From the NCBI GenBank assembly GCA_037441765.1, contig JBBIRM010000034.1:1-20722 (forward strand): a stretch of DNA of 20,722 nucleotides. Reading direction: 5' to 3'. This DNA comes from JBBIRM01 sp037441765. Its GTDB lineage: Bacteria; Desulfobacterota; BSN033; UBA1163. Every line of letters starts with the position of its first letter. Position 1 is the first letter of the stretch. The notes under the pieces were generated by a model. That model was not told where the DNA came from. It ran no database searches and saw only the letters and a list, made by a program, of their open reading frames with translations. Position numbers and translations under genes: made by a program. Below are positions 14,153-20,722 of this stretch, piece by piece.

Positions 14153-15208
14153 TTATTTTAGAATATATTTTACCACCAGGTCACCAACTTCTGAAGTCGA
14201 ATAACCCATCTTTCCAGCACTGAGGTTCTTTACATGCCTTCCAACAACATTCACGATTGCCTTTTCAATTGCCTTTGAAGCCTCTTTCTCGCCTAAATAA
14301 TCAAGCATCATCTGGCAGGCTGAGATTGCTGCGAGAGGGCTGACTACCCCCTGGCCAGTATATTTGGGTGCAGATCCCCCTATTGGTTCAAACATGGAAA
14401 CCCCATCTGGATTGATGTTTCCTCCAGCGGCAATTCCCATTCCTCCCTGAATCATTGCCCCTAAATCGGTGATAATGTCTCCAAACATGTTGTCCGTAAC
14501 AATGACATCAAACCATTCTGGGTTTTTAACCATCCACATACAGATGGCATCCACATGGGCGTAATCGATCTCAATATCCTCATACTCCCTGGCCACTTCA
14601 TGAAAAGTTCTCTCCCATAGGTCAAAGGCATAGGTAAGGACATTTGTTTTTCCACAGAGAGTCACCTTTTTCATCCTGTTCCTTTTCCGACAATATTCAA
14701 ATGCAAAACGGATACATCGCTCAACACCCTTTCGAGTATGAATCGCCTCCTGGATAGCAATCTCATCTGGTGTGCCCCGTTTGAAGAAACCTCCCGCCCC
14801 CATGTAGGCCCCCTCGGTATTTTCCCTAATAACAACAAAATCAATATCTTCAGGCCCCTTATCTTTTAAAGGCGTCTCCACCCCGGGATAGAGTTTTACA
14901 GGCCGAAGGTTGATATACTGATCGAGTTGAAAACGAATCTTTAACAGAATCCCCTTTTCCAAGATACCTGGCTTGACCTCGGGATGGCCAATTGCTCCCA
15001 GGTAGATGGCATCCATCCCCTTTAACTCCTCCAGGAGATGATCGGGGAGGGTCTCGCCTGTCTTCAAATATCTTTCTCCACCCAGATCAAAATGCTTAAG
15101 TTGATATTTAAAATTAAATTTTTCTCCTACCGCTTTTAGAACCTTCAACCCCTCTGCAATCACCTCGGGTCCGGTCCCATCGCCTGGAATCACAGCAATC
15201 TTATACAT
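14153..15208 (-). CDS. leuB: 3-isopropylmalate dehydrogenase family enzyme with NADP-type residues
   Basis: The 351-residue beta-decarboxylating dehydrogenase starts IAVIPGDGTGPEVIAEG. It has the substrate loop GILEKGILLKIRF with R92, R102 (NLRPVK) and R128 (VIRENTEG), catalytic K187 (CGKTNVL) and acidic metal ligands D220, D244 and D248 (TDNMFGDIITD). This layout fits the LeuB branch more than isocitrate dehydrogenase. The cofactor loop is GGSAPKYTGQGVVSP: K282, Y283 and V289 occupy positions that are Lys, Tyr and Val in NADP-dependent E. coli isocitrate dehydrogenase and Asp, Ile and Ala in NAD-dependent LeuB. The gene stands alone, without leuA, leuC or leuD, and leads into the LsrF-like gene, so another 2-hydroxy acid substrate (tartrate- or malate-like) is possible. 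GAGGTGG precedes the ATG. The symbol is tentative. Confidence 0.75.
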   Translation of the reverse strand: MYKIAVIPGDGTGPEVIAEGLKVLKAVGEKFNFKYQLKHFDLGGERYLKTGETLPDHLLEELKGMDAIYLGAIGHPEVKPGILEKGILLKIRFQLDQYINLRPVKLYPGVETPLKDKGPEDIDFVVIRENTEGAYMGAGGFFKRGTPDEIAIQEAIHTRKGVERCIRFAFEYCRKRNRMKKVTLCGKTNVLTYAFDLWERTFHEVAREYEDIEIDYAHVDAICMWMVKNPEWFDVIVTDNMFGDIITDLGAMIQGGMGIAAGGNINPDGVSMFEPIGGSAPKYTGQGVVSPLAAISACQMMLDYLGEKEASKAIEKAIVNVVGRHVKNLSAGKMGYSTSEVGDLVVKYILK

Positions 15209-15347
15209 ATTCCACCTCGACCACCAAATACAAATTAGAATAAATGGAACAATGAAATAATGGAAGGTTGAGTTGAAATTTTTTTATCCATTTATTGGAT
15301 CACCCGATATTTCGTCGTTCCAAATTAACGCTATTGCCCTATCCTTT

Positions 15348-16625
15348 TCATCTGAGCCATCTCAATGCCTTTTTCCCAATATCGGTCCGGTAATGAACTC
15401 CCTCCCAATATATCTTTTTTACCGCTTGATAGGTTCGTTCAATCGCCTCAGGGATATCCTTACCTAAACCTGTCACACCTAAAACCCTCCCTCCACTGGT
15501 GACCATCCTTCCTTCCTTAATCTCTGTCCCTGCATGAAAGACAAAGATATCCTCCATGCATGAGACCTCCTCAAGCCCTTCTATTACCTTTCCCTTCTCA
15601 TAATCTCCTGGATAGCCTTTCGATGACATTACCACACAGACAGATGCACGCTTGTCCCATTCGATTTTGCAATGGGAGAGAGTCCCGTTCATACATGCTT
15701 CAAGAATGGGAACCATATCATCTTTCATCCTCACTAAGGCAGGCTGAGTTTCTGGATCTCCAAATCTTGCATTAAATTCTAAAACCTTTGGTTGACCTTC
15801 GTGAATCATTAACCCTGCATAAAGGACTCCTTTGTAAGGCCTCCCCTCTTCTGCCATTCCCTTAATAATGGGCCTTAAAATCTTCTCCATAATTCTTTCA
15901 TTTACCTCTTCGGTCACCACAGGTGCTGGAGAATAGGCACCCATTCCCCCTGTATTTGGGCCCTGATCCCCATCAAAGATTGGTTTATGGTCCTGTGATG
16001 ATGCAAGGGGAAGAATGCTATTACCATCTGTGAAGGCAATATAGGAGGCCTCCTCTCCTGTTAAGTATTCTTCAATGACTACCTGATTGCCTGCTTCCCC
16101 AAAAACCTTTTCCACCATGATCATGTCAATGGATTGAATGGCTTGTTCAACGGTTTTACAGATCATTACTCCTTTGCCTCCTGCAAGACCATCTGCCTTA
16201 ATTACAACTGGGGCTCCTTGTTTGCGAACATATTTGACAGCCTCCTCTCGATCAGAAAAAATCTCATAAAAGGCTGTAGGTATATGATACTTTTTCATCA
16301 TCTCTTTAGCAAAGGCTTTACTGCCTTCGATTTCTGCAGCCTTCTTACTGGACCCAAAAATAGAAAGCCCTCTCGATTCGAAAAGGTCAACAATCCCTCG
16401 GGTCAGTGGTTCCTCCGGACCAACCACCGTAAGATCAACCTTCTCTTTCAATGCAAATTCAAGGAGGCCATTTAAATCATTTGCCTTGATTGGGACAAGG
16501 GTTGCCTGTTTTGAGATGCCTGCATTTCCTGGAGCACAATAGAGTTTCGATACCTTTGGGCTCTGAGCAATCTTCCAGACTAAGGCATGCTCCCTGCCCC
16601 CACCACCCACGACCAGTACCTTCAT
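15348..16625 (-). CDS. purD: phosphoribosylamine-glycine ligase (GAR synthetase)
   Basis: The 425-residue enzyme is full length. It opens with MKVLVVGGGGREHALVWKI, has the N-domain motif VVGPEEPLTRGIVD, the ATP-grasp core PVVIKADGLAGGKGV and the signature FNARFGDPETQP, plus SSQDHKPIFDGDQGPNTGGM in the active site. PurD joins phosphoribosylamine and glycine with ATP in the second step of purine synthesis. It follows purH on the same strand after 53 bp, an arrangement common in bacteria, and is probably co-transcribed with it. The ribosome site before the ATG is weak (GGGG, seven bases upstream). Identification is certain. Confidence 0.98.
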   Translation of the reverse strand: MKVLVVGGGGREHALVWKIAQSPKVSKLYCAPGNAGISKQATLVPIKANDLNGLLEFALKEKVDLTVVGPEEPLTRGIVDLFESRGLSIFGSSKKAAEIEGSKAFAKEMMKKYHIPTAFYEIFSDREEAVKYVRKQGAPVVIKADGLAGGKGVMICKTVEQAIQSIDMIMVEKVFGEAGNQVVIEEYLTGEEASYIAFTDGNSILPLASSQDHKPIFDGDQGPNTGGMGAYSPAPVVTEEVNERIMEKILRPIIKGMAEEGRPYKGVLYAGLMIHEGQPKVLEFNARFGDPETQPALVRMKDDMVPILEACMNGTLSHCKIEWDKRASVCVVMSSKGYPGDYEKGKVIEGLEEVSCMEDIFVFHAGTEIKEGRMVTSGGRVLGVTGLGKDIPEAIERTYQAVKKIYWEGVHYRTDIGKKALRWLR

Positions 16626-16678
16626 ATTTTACCCCGTGATTGGTGGTTTGTGATTCTTATAAATTCACGACTCCCCAA

Positions 16679-18241
16679 TTAGTGCCTAAAGTGTCTCATC
16701 CCTGTAAAGACCATGGCAATGTTATATTCATCTGCAGCAGCGATGACCTCATCATCCCGTATCGAACCACCTGGCTGAATGATGGCTGTGGCACCTGCCT
16801 CTGCTCCTGTATCCACCCCATCCCTAAATGGAAACATTGCATCGGATGCCAAAACCGTTCCCTTGGTCGATGACCTTGCCTTCATCACAGCCAACCGGGT
16901 GGAATCCACTCGACTCATCTGACCTGCTCCAATTCCAATGGTTCGATCTTCACGAACAAGAACGATGGCATTAGATTTCACATGTTTGGCAACTTTCCAA
17001 CCAAAGGCCATGGCCCTCTTCTCCTCTTCTGTTGGCTTCCTCCTGGTCACCACCCTCCATTGTTCCATTGGAACCTTACCTAAATCTCTATCCTGAACAA
17101 GAAGCCCCCCTACCACCTTTCTGAGATCAAACCCCTTCTGGATTATGAGAGGATGAAGTGGAGGGGTCTGAAGGATTCGGAGATCTTTTTTGGTCTTTAG
17201 GATTTCGAGGGCCTTTGGTTCGTAGCCAGGAGCAATAATGGCCTCAAGAAAGATATCCATCATCTCCCTTGCAGTCTCCTCATCTACAACCCGGTTAAAA
17301 CCAACAATTCCACCAAAGGCAGAAACTGGGTCGCAGTCTCTTGCCTTTCTATAGGAGTCGGCTAAATCTTTATAGGAGATGGCCGCCCCGCAGGGATTAT
17401 TATGCTTAATAATAACGGTGGCAGGTTCTTCAAACTCTTTAACAGTCTCATAAGCAGAATCAATATCGAGAATATTATTAAATGAAAGTTCTTTCCCATG
17501 GAGTTGAAGTGCATTGGAAACAGAAGGCTCTGTCACCAGATACTCTCTGTAAAATGCTGCCCTCTGATGGGGATTTTCCCCATATCGCAACTCTTGAACC
17601 TTTTTGACCTGAAAGGTAAAGGTTTCTGGAAACTCATGTATTCTTTTTCCTCCCTCGATCTGACCCAGGTAATTTGAAATGGCACCATCATAGCGGGCGG
17701 TGTGCTGGAAAACCTTCTTTGCTAGCCTGAAATTTGTCTCCACAGAGATCTCTCCCCTCTCCTTCAATTCGGAGATGACCGATTCATAATCATCTGGATC
17801 GACCACCACGGTTACATCAGGATAATTTTTAGCAGCGGACCGTAACATTGTAGGTCCACCGATATCTATATTCTCAATCGCCTCCTCGAGGGAGCAATCC
17901 GGCTTTGCTATGGTTTCCTCAAAAGGGTAGAGATTGACAGCCACAAGGTCAATGGGAAGGATCCCATACTCGTTCATCTTCTCGACGTGTTCCTTTTTGG
18001 AACGTTGACCTAAAAGCCCTCCGTGGACTTTTGGATGAAGTGTCTTCACCCTCCCATCAAGCATCTCTGGAAACCCAGTATATTCAGAGATGTCCTTTAC
18101 TGAGATTCCGCTCTCCCTTAAAGTTTTTGCCGTCCCGCCAGTTGAAAGGATCTCAATTCCCATCTCTGCCAATCCTTTCGCAAACGAAACAATTCCCCTC
18201 TTATCCGATACACTCACAATTGCTCTTTTGATCTTCCCCAT
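16679..18241 (-). CDS. purH: bifunctional AICAR transformylase/IMP cyclohydrolase
   Basis: The 520-residue enzyme has an N-terminal IMP cyclohydrolase (MGS-like) domain (RAIVSVSDKRGIVSFAKGL, EILSTGGTAKTL, GFPEMLDGRVKTLHPKVHGG, NIDIGGPTMLRSAAKN). The AICAR transformylase domain follows (ELRYGENPHQRAAFYR, IIKHNNPCGAA, DCDPVSAFGGIVGFN, then the C-terminal IGIGAGQMSRVDSTRLA, SDAMFPFRDGVD and ATAIIQPGGSIRDDEVI). It catalyses the last two steps of IMP synthesis, using 10-formyltetrahydrofolate. Length and motifs are complete. GGAGG seven bases upstream supports the ATG. It lies between the LUD gene (63-bp gap) and purD. Identification is certain. Confidence 0.98.
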   Translation of the reverse strand: MGKIKRAIVSVSDKRGIVSFAKGLAEMGIEILSTGGTAKTLRESGISVKDISEYTGFPEMLDGRVKTLHPKVHGGLLGQRSKKEHVEKMNEYGILPIDLVAVNLYPFEETIAKPDCSLEEAIENIDIGGPTMLRSAAKNYPDVTVVVDPDDYESVISELKERGEISVETNFRLAKKVFQHTARYDGAISNYLGQIEGGKRIHEFPETFTFQVKKVQELRYGENPHQRAAFYREYLVTEPSVSNALQLHGKELSFNNILDIDSAYETVKEFEEPATVIIKHNNPCGAAISYKDLADSYRKARDCDPVSAFGGIVGFNRVVDEETAREMMDIFLEAIIAPGYEPKALEILKTKKDLRILQTPPLHPLIIQKGFDLRKVVGGLLVQDRDLGKVPMEQWRVVTRRKPTEEEKRAMAFGWKVAKHVKSNAIVLVREDRTIGIGAGQMSRVDSTRLAVMKARSSTKGTVLASDAMFPFRDGVDTGAEAGATAIIQPGGSIRDDEVIAAADEYNIAMVFTGMRHFRH

Positions 18242-18304
18242 AAGTTTTCCTCCGCTTATAAGGGTTTAAACCTTAAATCCTGTAATCCACATTCCGCATT
18301 CGAA

Positions 18305-18946
18305 TTAAAAACCCAATTCTTCTCCTACAATAATGATCAGAATGTCAGTAAGCGATGGCCTTCTTTCAATAATCGAGATAATACGACAGATTCGGTTTGG
18401 AGAATTACAATCCACACACTTGCCTAACCTGGCACATGGAACATCAATATTGAGACGCCTTGCATTTAGAGGGGCTGACACATTTCTTATCCTTTTAATG
18501 GCCTCCTGAATGTCCTCCACAATCTTATTAAACCCAGCAACCAGGATCACCTTCCCTGGACCGAAATGGATGGAATTAACCCTGTTTCCAATTCCATCAA
18601 TATTTACCAGTTCCCCGTTTAGCGTGATGGCATTTACACTGCTTAGAAAGCAATCAGAGGTCATCTGGGACTTTCGAATCTCGAGAACCACTTCCTTAGA
18701 AAGCCCTGGTTTCCAATGATTGTAGAGGGAATGGCCCTGAGCCTCGAGTCTTTCTAAAATCCCCAATTCCCTGATGGTGACAGAACCTCCTGTCCCAATT
18801 CTCTGTTTGGGGCTGACTTGTCTTAAGACTTCCTCCACTGCGGATTCTCTATCTCTTAAATAGATCGCTTTAAAATCGTGGGCCTCCAACTTCTCTATCG
18901 CTCTCCTAGCCCTCTCTTCGATCCACCATTCCTTGATCGGATCCAT
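18305..18946 (-). CDS. LUD-domain (lactate utilisation-like) protein
   Basis: The 213-residue protein is a single LUD (DUF162/LutC-like) domain. It shows IGTGGSVTIRELGILERLEA, DCFLSSVNAITLNGELVNID, GNRVNSIHFGPGKVILVAG and a C-terminal cysteine segment CARLGKCVDCNSPNRICR, ending in the family-like LIIIVGEELGF. LutC is part of an L-lactate oxidation complex. Stand-alone LUD proteins of this size are common in anaerobes, and their function is not settled. The four cysteines (C-x6-C-x2-C-x6-C) could bind a metal or cluster. No lutA or lutB is in the window. It sits between glnA and purH on the same strand, with an AGGAG ribosome site. Family assignment is firm; the role is unknown. Confidence 0.9.
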   Translation of the reverse strand: MDPIKEWWIEERARRAIEKLEAHDFKAIYLRDRESAVEEVLRQVSPKQRIGTGGSVTIRELGILERLEAQGHSLYNHWKPGLSKEVVLEIRKSQMTSDCFLSSVNAITLNGELVNIDGIGNRVNSIHFGPGKVILVAGFNKIVEDIQEAIKRIRNVSAPLNARRLNIDVPCARLGKCVDCNSPNRICRIISIIERRPSLTDILIIIVGEELGF

Positions 18947-19162
18947 AAGGCACTCCTTTCTTTATCAAATATTTGAGAAATTATTCATAACGACTGCCTT
19001 CACCTTTCGTTTAAACCGAACTTTCTCTAACCATAATTATCCTCTCTTACAGAAGGGGATAATTATAACCTCCTTGTGCCCTCCGCAGGCAGGGGAGGTT
19101 AGGAGGGATTTAAAGATATTATTTCAAGATGATCACCTTTGAAGGTGTTGGCCAAATAGGAA
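18947..19162. other. glnA-LUD spacer with tandem hairpins
   Basis: The 216-bp gap holds no gene. It contains a small dyad CACCTT/AAGGTG (19134-19147) just after the glnA stop, which might end glnA transcription although no T-run follows it. Two larger adjacent stems at 19033-19101 are listed separately. A promoter for the LUD-pur genes would be expected here, but none is clear. Confidence 0.6.
19033..19101. repeat. two abutting inverted repeats between glnA and the LUD gene
   Basis: ATAATTATCC (19033-19042) pairs perfectly with GGATAATTAT (19057-19066). Directly abutting, TAACCTCC (19066-19073) pairs perfectly with GGAGGTTA (19094-19101), with an inner stem TGCC (19077-19080) and GGCA (19088-19091) around CTCCGCA. 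The composition, GC-rich in the second stem, differs from the surrounding AT-rich DNA, suggesting a dispersed palindromic element. A role in separating glnA mRNA from downstream mRNA is possible. Confidence 0.65.
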
Positions 19163-20494
19163 TCATAATATTGAAAAATATTGTTCTAATTCATAATCGG
19201 TTACCCTTGCCCTATACCTTTCCCACTCAACCTTTTTATTCTCTATATATTGGTGAAATACATGGTCTCCTAATGTTCTCCTCACCAATTCACTCTTTTC
19301 AGTAATCTGAATCGCTTCATAAAGATCTTCTGGAAGGGATTCAATCCCAAGCCTCTTTCTTTCCTCATCCCCCATCTCATAGACATTTCGTTCTATGGGA
19401 TCTTTTAAAGGATATTTCTTCTCAATCCCTTCAAGACCTGCGGCAAGCATCACCGAAAATGCCAGATAGGGATTACAGGCCGGGTCAGGAGATCGATACT
19501 CCACCCTTGTGGCTAACTCCTTCCCAGGTTTATATACAGGGATGCGAATGAGATCTGAGCGATTCCTCTGTGCCCAGGAGATGTAAACAGGTGCCTCATA
19601 TCCAGGCACTAAACGCTTATAGGAATTTACCCACTGGTTGGTAATCAATGTGATCTCCCTTGCATGTTTCATCAATCCAGCAATATAGTGCTTTGCTATG
19701 CTCGAAAGGTGGTATTTATCTTTTGGATCAAAGAAGGCATTCTTCTTTCCACGGAATAGGGATTGATGGGTATGCATTCCGCTGCCGTTAACTCCGAATA
19801 TGGGTTTCGGCATAAAACTGGCATAGACCCCATTTTTTAAGGCAACCTCTTTGACCACCAATCGATAGAGCATGGTGCTATCCGCCATGGTTAGGGCATC
19901 TGTGTATTTGAGGTCTATCTCGTGCTGACTTGGTGCAACTTCATGATGAGAATACTCAACAGGAATCCCCAACTCCTCCAAGATAACGGCTGTCTGTTTT
20001 CTCAGGTCACTGGCCACATCGAGAGGTGTTAAATCGAAATATCCCCCTGAATCAAGAGGCTCAGGTTTGCCTGTTGATTTTTGAAAATAGAAATACTCTA
20101 ACTCAGGGCCAACATAGAAGGTAAACCCCATCCTCTTTGCTCGCTCTAAGTTCTTTTTTAATACCCAGCGAGGGTCTCCCTGGTGTGGCCTTCCATCTGG
20201 TTCCAGGATATCACAAAACATCCCTGCTACCACATGATCATTTGCCTTCCATGGAAGTATACGAAAGGTGTTAGGGTCGGGCATGGCAACCATATCGCTC
20301 TCATCGATTCGGACAAAACCAAGAATGGATGAACCATCAAAGCCCATTCCGTCCTCCAATGCCCTCTCCAGTTCACGAGCAGTGATGGCAAAACTCTTTA
20401 AAAATCCTAAGATGTCTGTAAACCAGAGCCTGATAAATCTGACCTGCCTCTCTTTTGCAAGGCGAAGGACATCTTTCTTACTCAAATTGGCCAT
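19163..20494 (-). CDS. glnA: glutamine synthetase, type I alpha
   Basis: The 443-residue enzyme carries all GSI signatures: DILGFLKSFAI, DGMGFDGSSILGF, PELEYFYF (metal ligands), YSHHEVAPSQHEID, VNGSGMHTHQSLF, YKRLVPGYEAPVYISWAQRN and ELATRVEYRSPDPACNPYLA. It makes glutamine from glutamate, ammonia and ATP as a dodecamer. The shorter length, the sequence ERNVYEMGDEERKRLG in place of the NLYDLPPEE adenylylation loop, and the Arg in GFVRIDESDM (the feedback Arg of Bacillus GS) mark it as GSI-alpha. It is probably controlled by feedback inhibition and transcription, not by adenylylation. AGGAGG six bases before the ATG at 20494 fixes this start over the TTG at 20515. A dyad overlaps the putative promoter. 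Confidence 0.97.
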   Translation of the reverse strand: MANLSKKDVLRLAKERQVRFIRLWFTDILGFLKSFAITARELERALEDGMGFDGSSILGFVRIDESDMVAMPDPNTFRILPWKANDHVVAGMFCDILEPDGRPHQGDPRWVLKKNLERAKRMGFTFYVGPELEYFYFQKSTGKPEPLDSGGYFDLTPLDVASDLRKQTAVILEELGIPVEYSHHEVAPSQHEIDLKYTDALTMADSTMLYRLVVKEVALKNGVYASFMPKPIFGVNGSGMHTHQSLFRGKKNAFFDPKDKYHLSSIAKHYIAGLMKHAREITLITNQWVNSYKRLVPGYEAPVYISWAQRNRSDLIRIPVYKPGKELATRVEYRSPDPACNPYLAFSVMLAAGLEGIEKKYPLKDPIERNVYEMGDEERKRLGIESLPEDLYEAIQITEKSELVRRTLGDHVFHQYIENKKVEWERYRARVTDYELEQYFSIL

Positions 20495-20520
20495 TGTTAG
20501 CCTCCTTTTTTCCAAAATTA

Positions 20521-20556
20521 ACTATCACTTTTACCATAATCTGATAGTCGGGTCAA
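20521..20556 (-). promoter_or_regulatory. putative glnA promoter overlapped by a 7-bp dyad operator
   Basis: Reading the minus strand, TTGACC (20556-20551) is followed after 17 bases by TAAAAG (20533-20528), a fair -35/-10 pair. The perfect inverted repeat ACTATCA (20521-20527) and TGATAGT (20542-20548) has its half-sites 21 bp apart, centre to centre. One half lies in the promoter spacer and the other just after the -10 box, where a dimeric repressor would block transcription. No sigma-54 box (TGGCAC-N5-TTGC) was seen. The window shows 228 bases before the ATG; the part above 20557 shows nothing clear. Confidence 0.5.
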
Positions 20557-20722
20557 CCCATACGATTTATTCCATAAGAAAAGCCCAACAGTCCTACTCA
20601 GGGTGATAATAAAATTCCTTTTGGAGTGAAAGTAATCCCTCACTTAATGGGGGGAATTATATGGATCGGGTAGGGATATCTCCGAAAATCTTATATAGCG
20701 GGTCGGTTAATAGAATGTCTGA

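Noticed and set aside
15286..15300. ATCCA/TGGAT hairpin beside a run of T between purD and the LeuB-like gene
   Set aside because: The T-run precedes the stem on the plus strand and is an A-run after it on the minus strand, so it is not a terminator for the minus-strand genes.
19134..19147. CACC-TTTGAA-GGTG as an ANTAR hexaloop target
   Set aside because: It is a single short stem; the loop lacks the conserved first A and on the minus strand the G at position 4 is lost. No second hexaloop lies nearby.
20557..20722. Dual-hexaloop ANTAR leader or sigma-54 promoter upstream of glnA
   Set aside because: I found no pair of A-x-x-G-x-x hexaloops and no TGGCAC-N5-TTGC box. The window ends at 20722, so a longer leader cannot be excluded.

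Overview
The window is a fully assembled stretch of bacterial chromosome with moderately low GC, tightly packed genes and strong AGGAGG-type ribosome sites. The gene set suggests an anaerobic bacterium of the Desulfobacterota (former Deltaproteobacteria) type: an alpha-type glutamine synthetase, a single-domain LUD protein, an LsrF-like aldolase, a GAF-ANTAR regulator, a short QueG-like iron-sulfur protein and an old-yellow-enzyme flavoprotein with a C-terminal cysteine cluster. This placement is inferred from protein style only. I see no rRNA, tRNA, CRISPR array, transposase or phage gene.

Left block (1-6272, all minus strand). Reading 5'->3', there is a secreted esterase, then a FecR-domain/DUF6600-like envelope protein broken by a one-base frameshift. 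A 331-bp gap follows, then an OYE-family flavoprotein, a PiT phosphate transporter and a small NagD-like HAD protein that has lost its cap domain and several catalytic residues.

Divergent spacer (6273-6826). This gene-free stretch holds a cluster of related palindromic repeats: one complete copy of about 130 bp, one left half and one right-half fragment, plus an unrelated perfect hairpin. The sigma-70-like promoter of the next gene lies at the edge of one repeat copy.

Middle block (6827-12205, all plus strand). A CsgG/FlgT-like lipoprotein is followed by a GAF-ANTAR predicted RNA-binding antiterminator, a GAF-Fis protein without an AAA+ domain, a QueG-like 4Fe-4S protein and MnmG. Close spacing makes co-transcription of at least the middle genes plausible.

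Right block (12231-20494, all minus strand). Reading 5'->3', glnA has an operator-like dyad over its likely promoter. A hairpin-rich spacer follows, then a LUD protein, purH, purD, a LeuB-family dehydrogenase with NADP-type residues, an LsrF-like aldolase/thiolase and a zinc alcohol dehydrogenase. The last three form a compact unit that looks like an uncharacterised catabolic or biosynthetic module next to glutamine-dependent and purine metabolism.

The best leads are the GAF-ANTAR/GAF-Fis pair, the LeuB-like/LsrF-like/MDR trio, the cap-deleted HAD protein, the frameshifted FecR-DUF6600 gene and the palindromic repeat family. None is strong enough to be called a proven new system.
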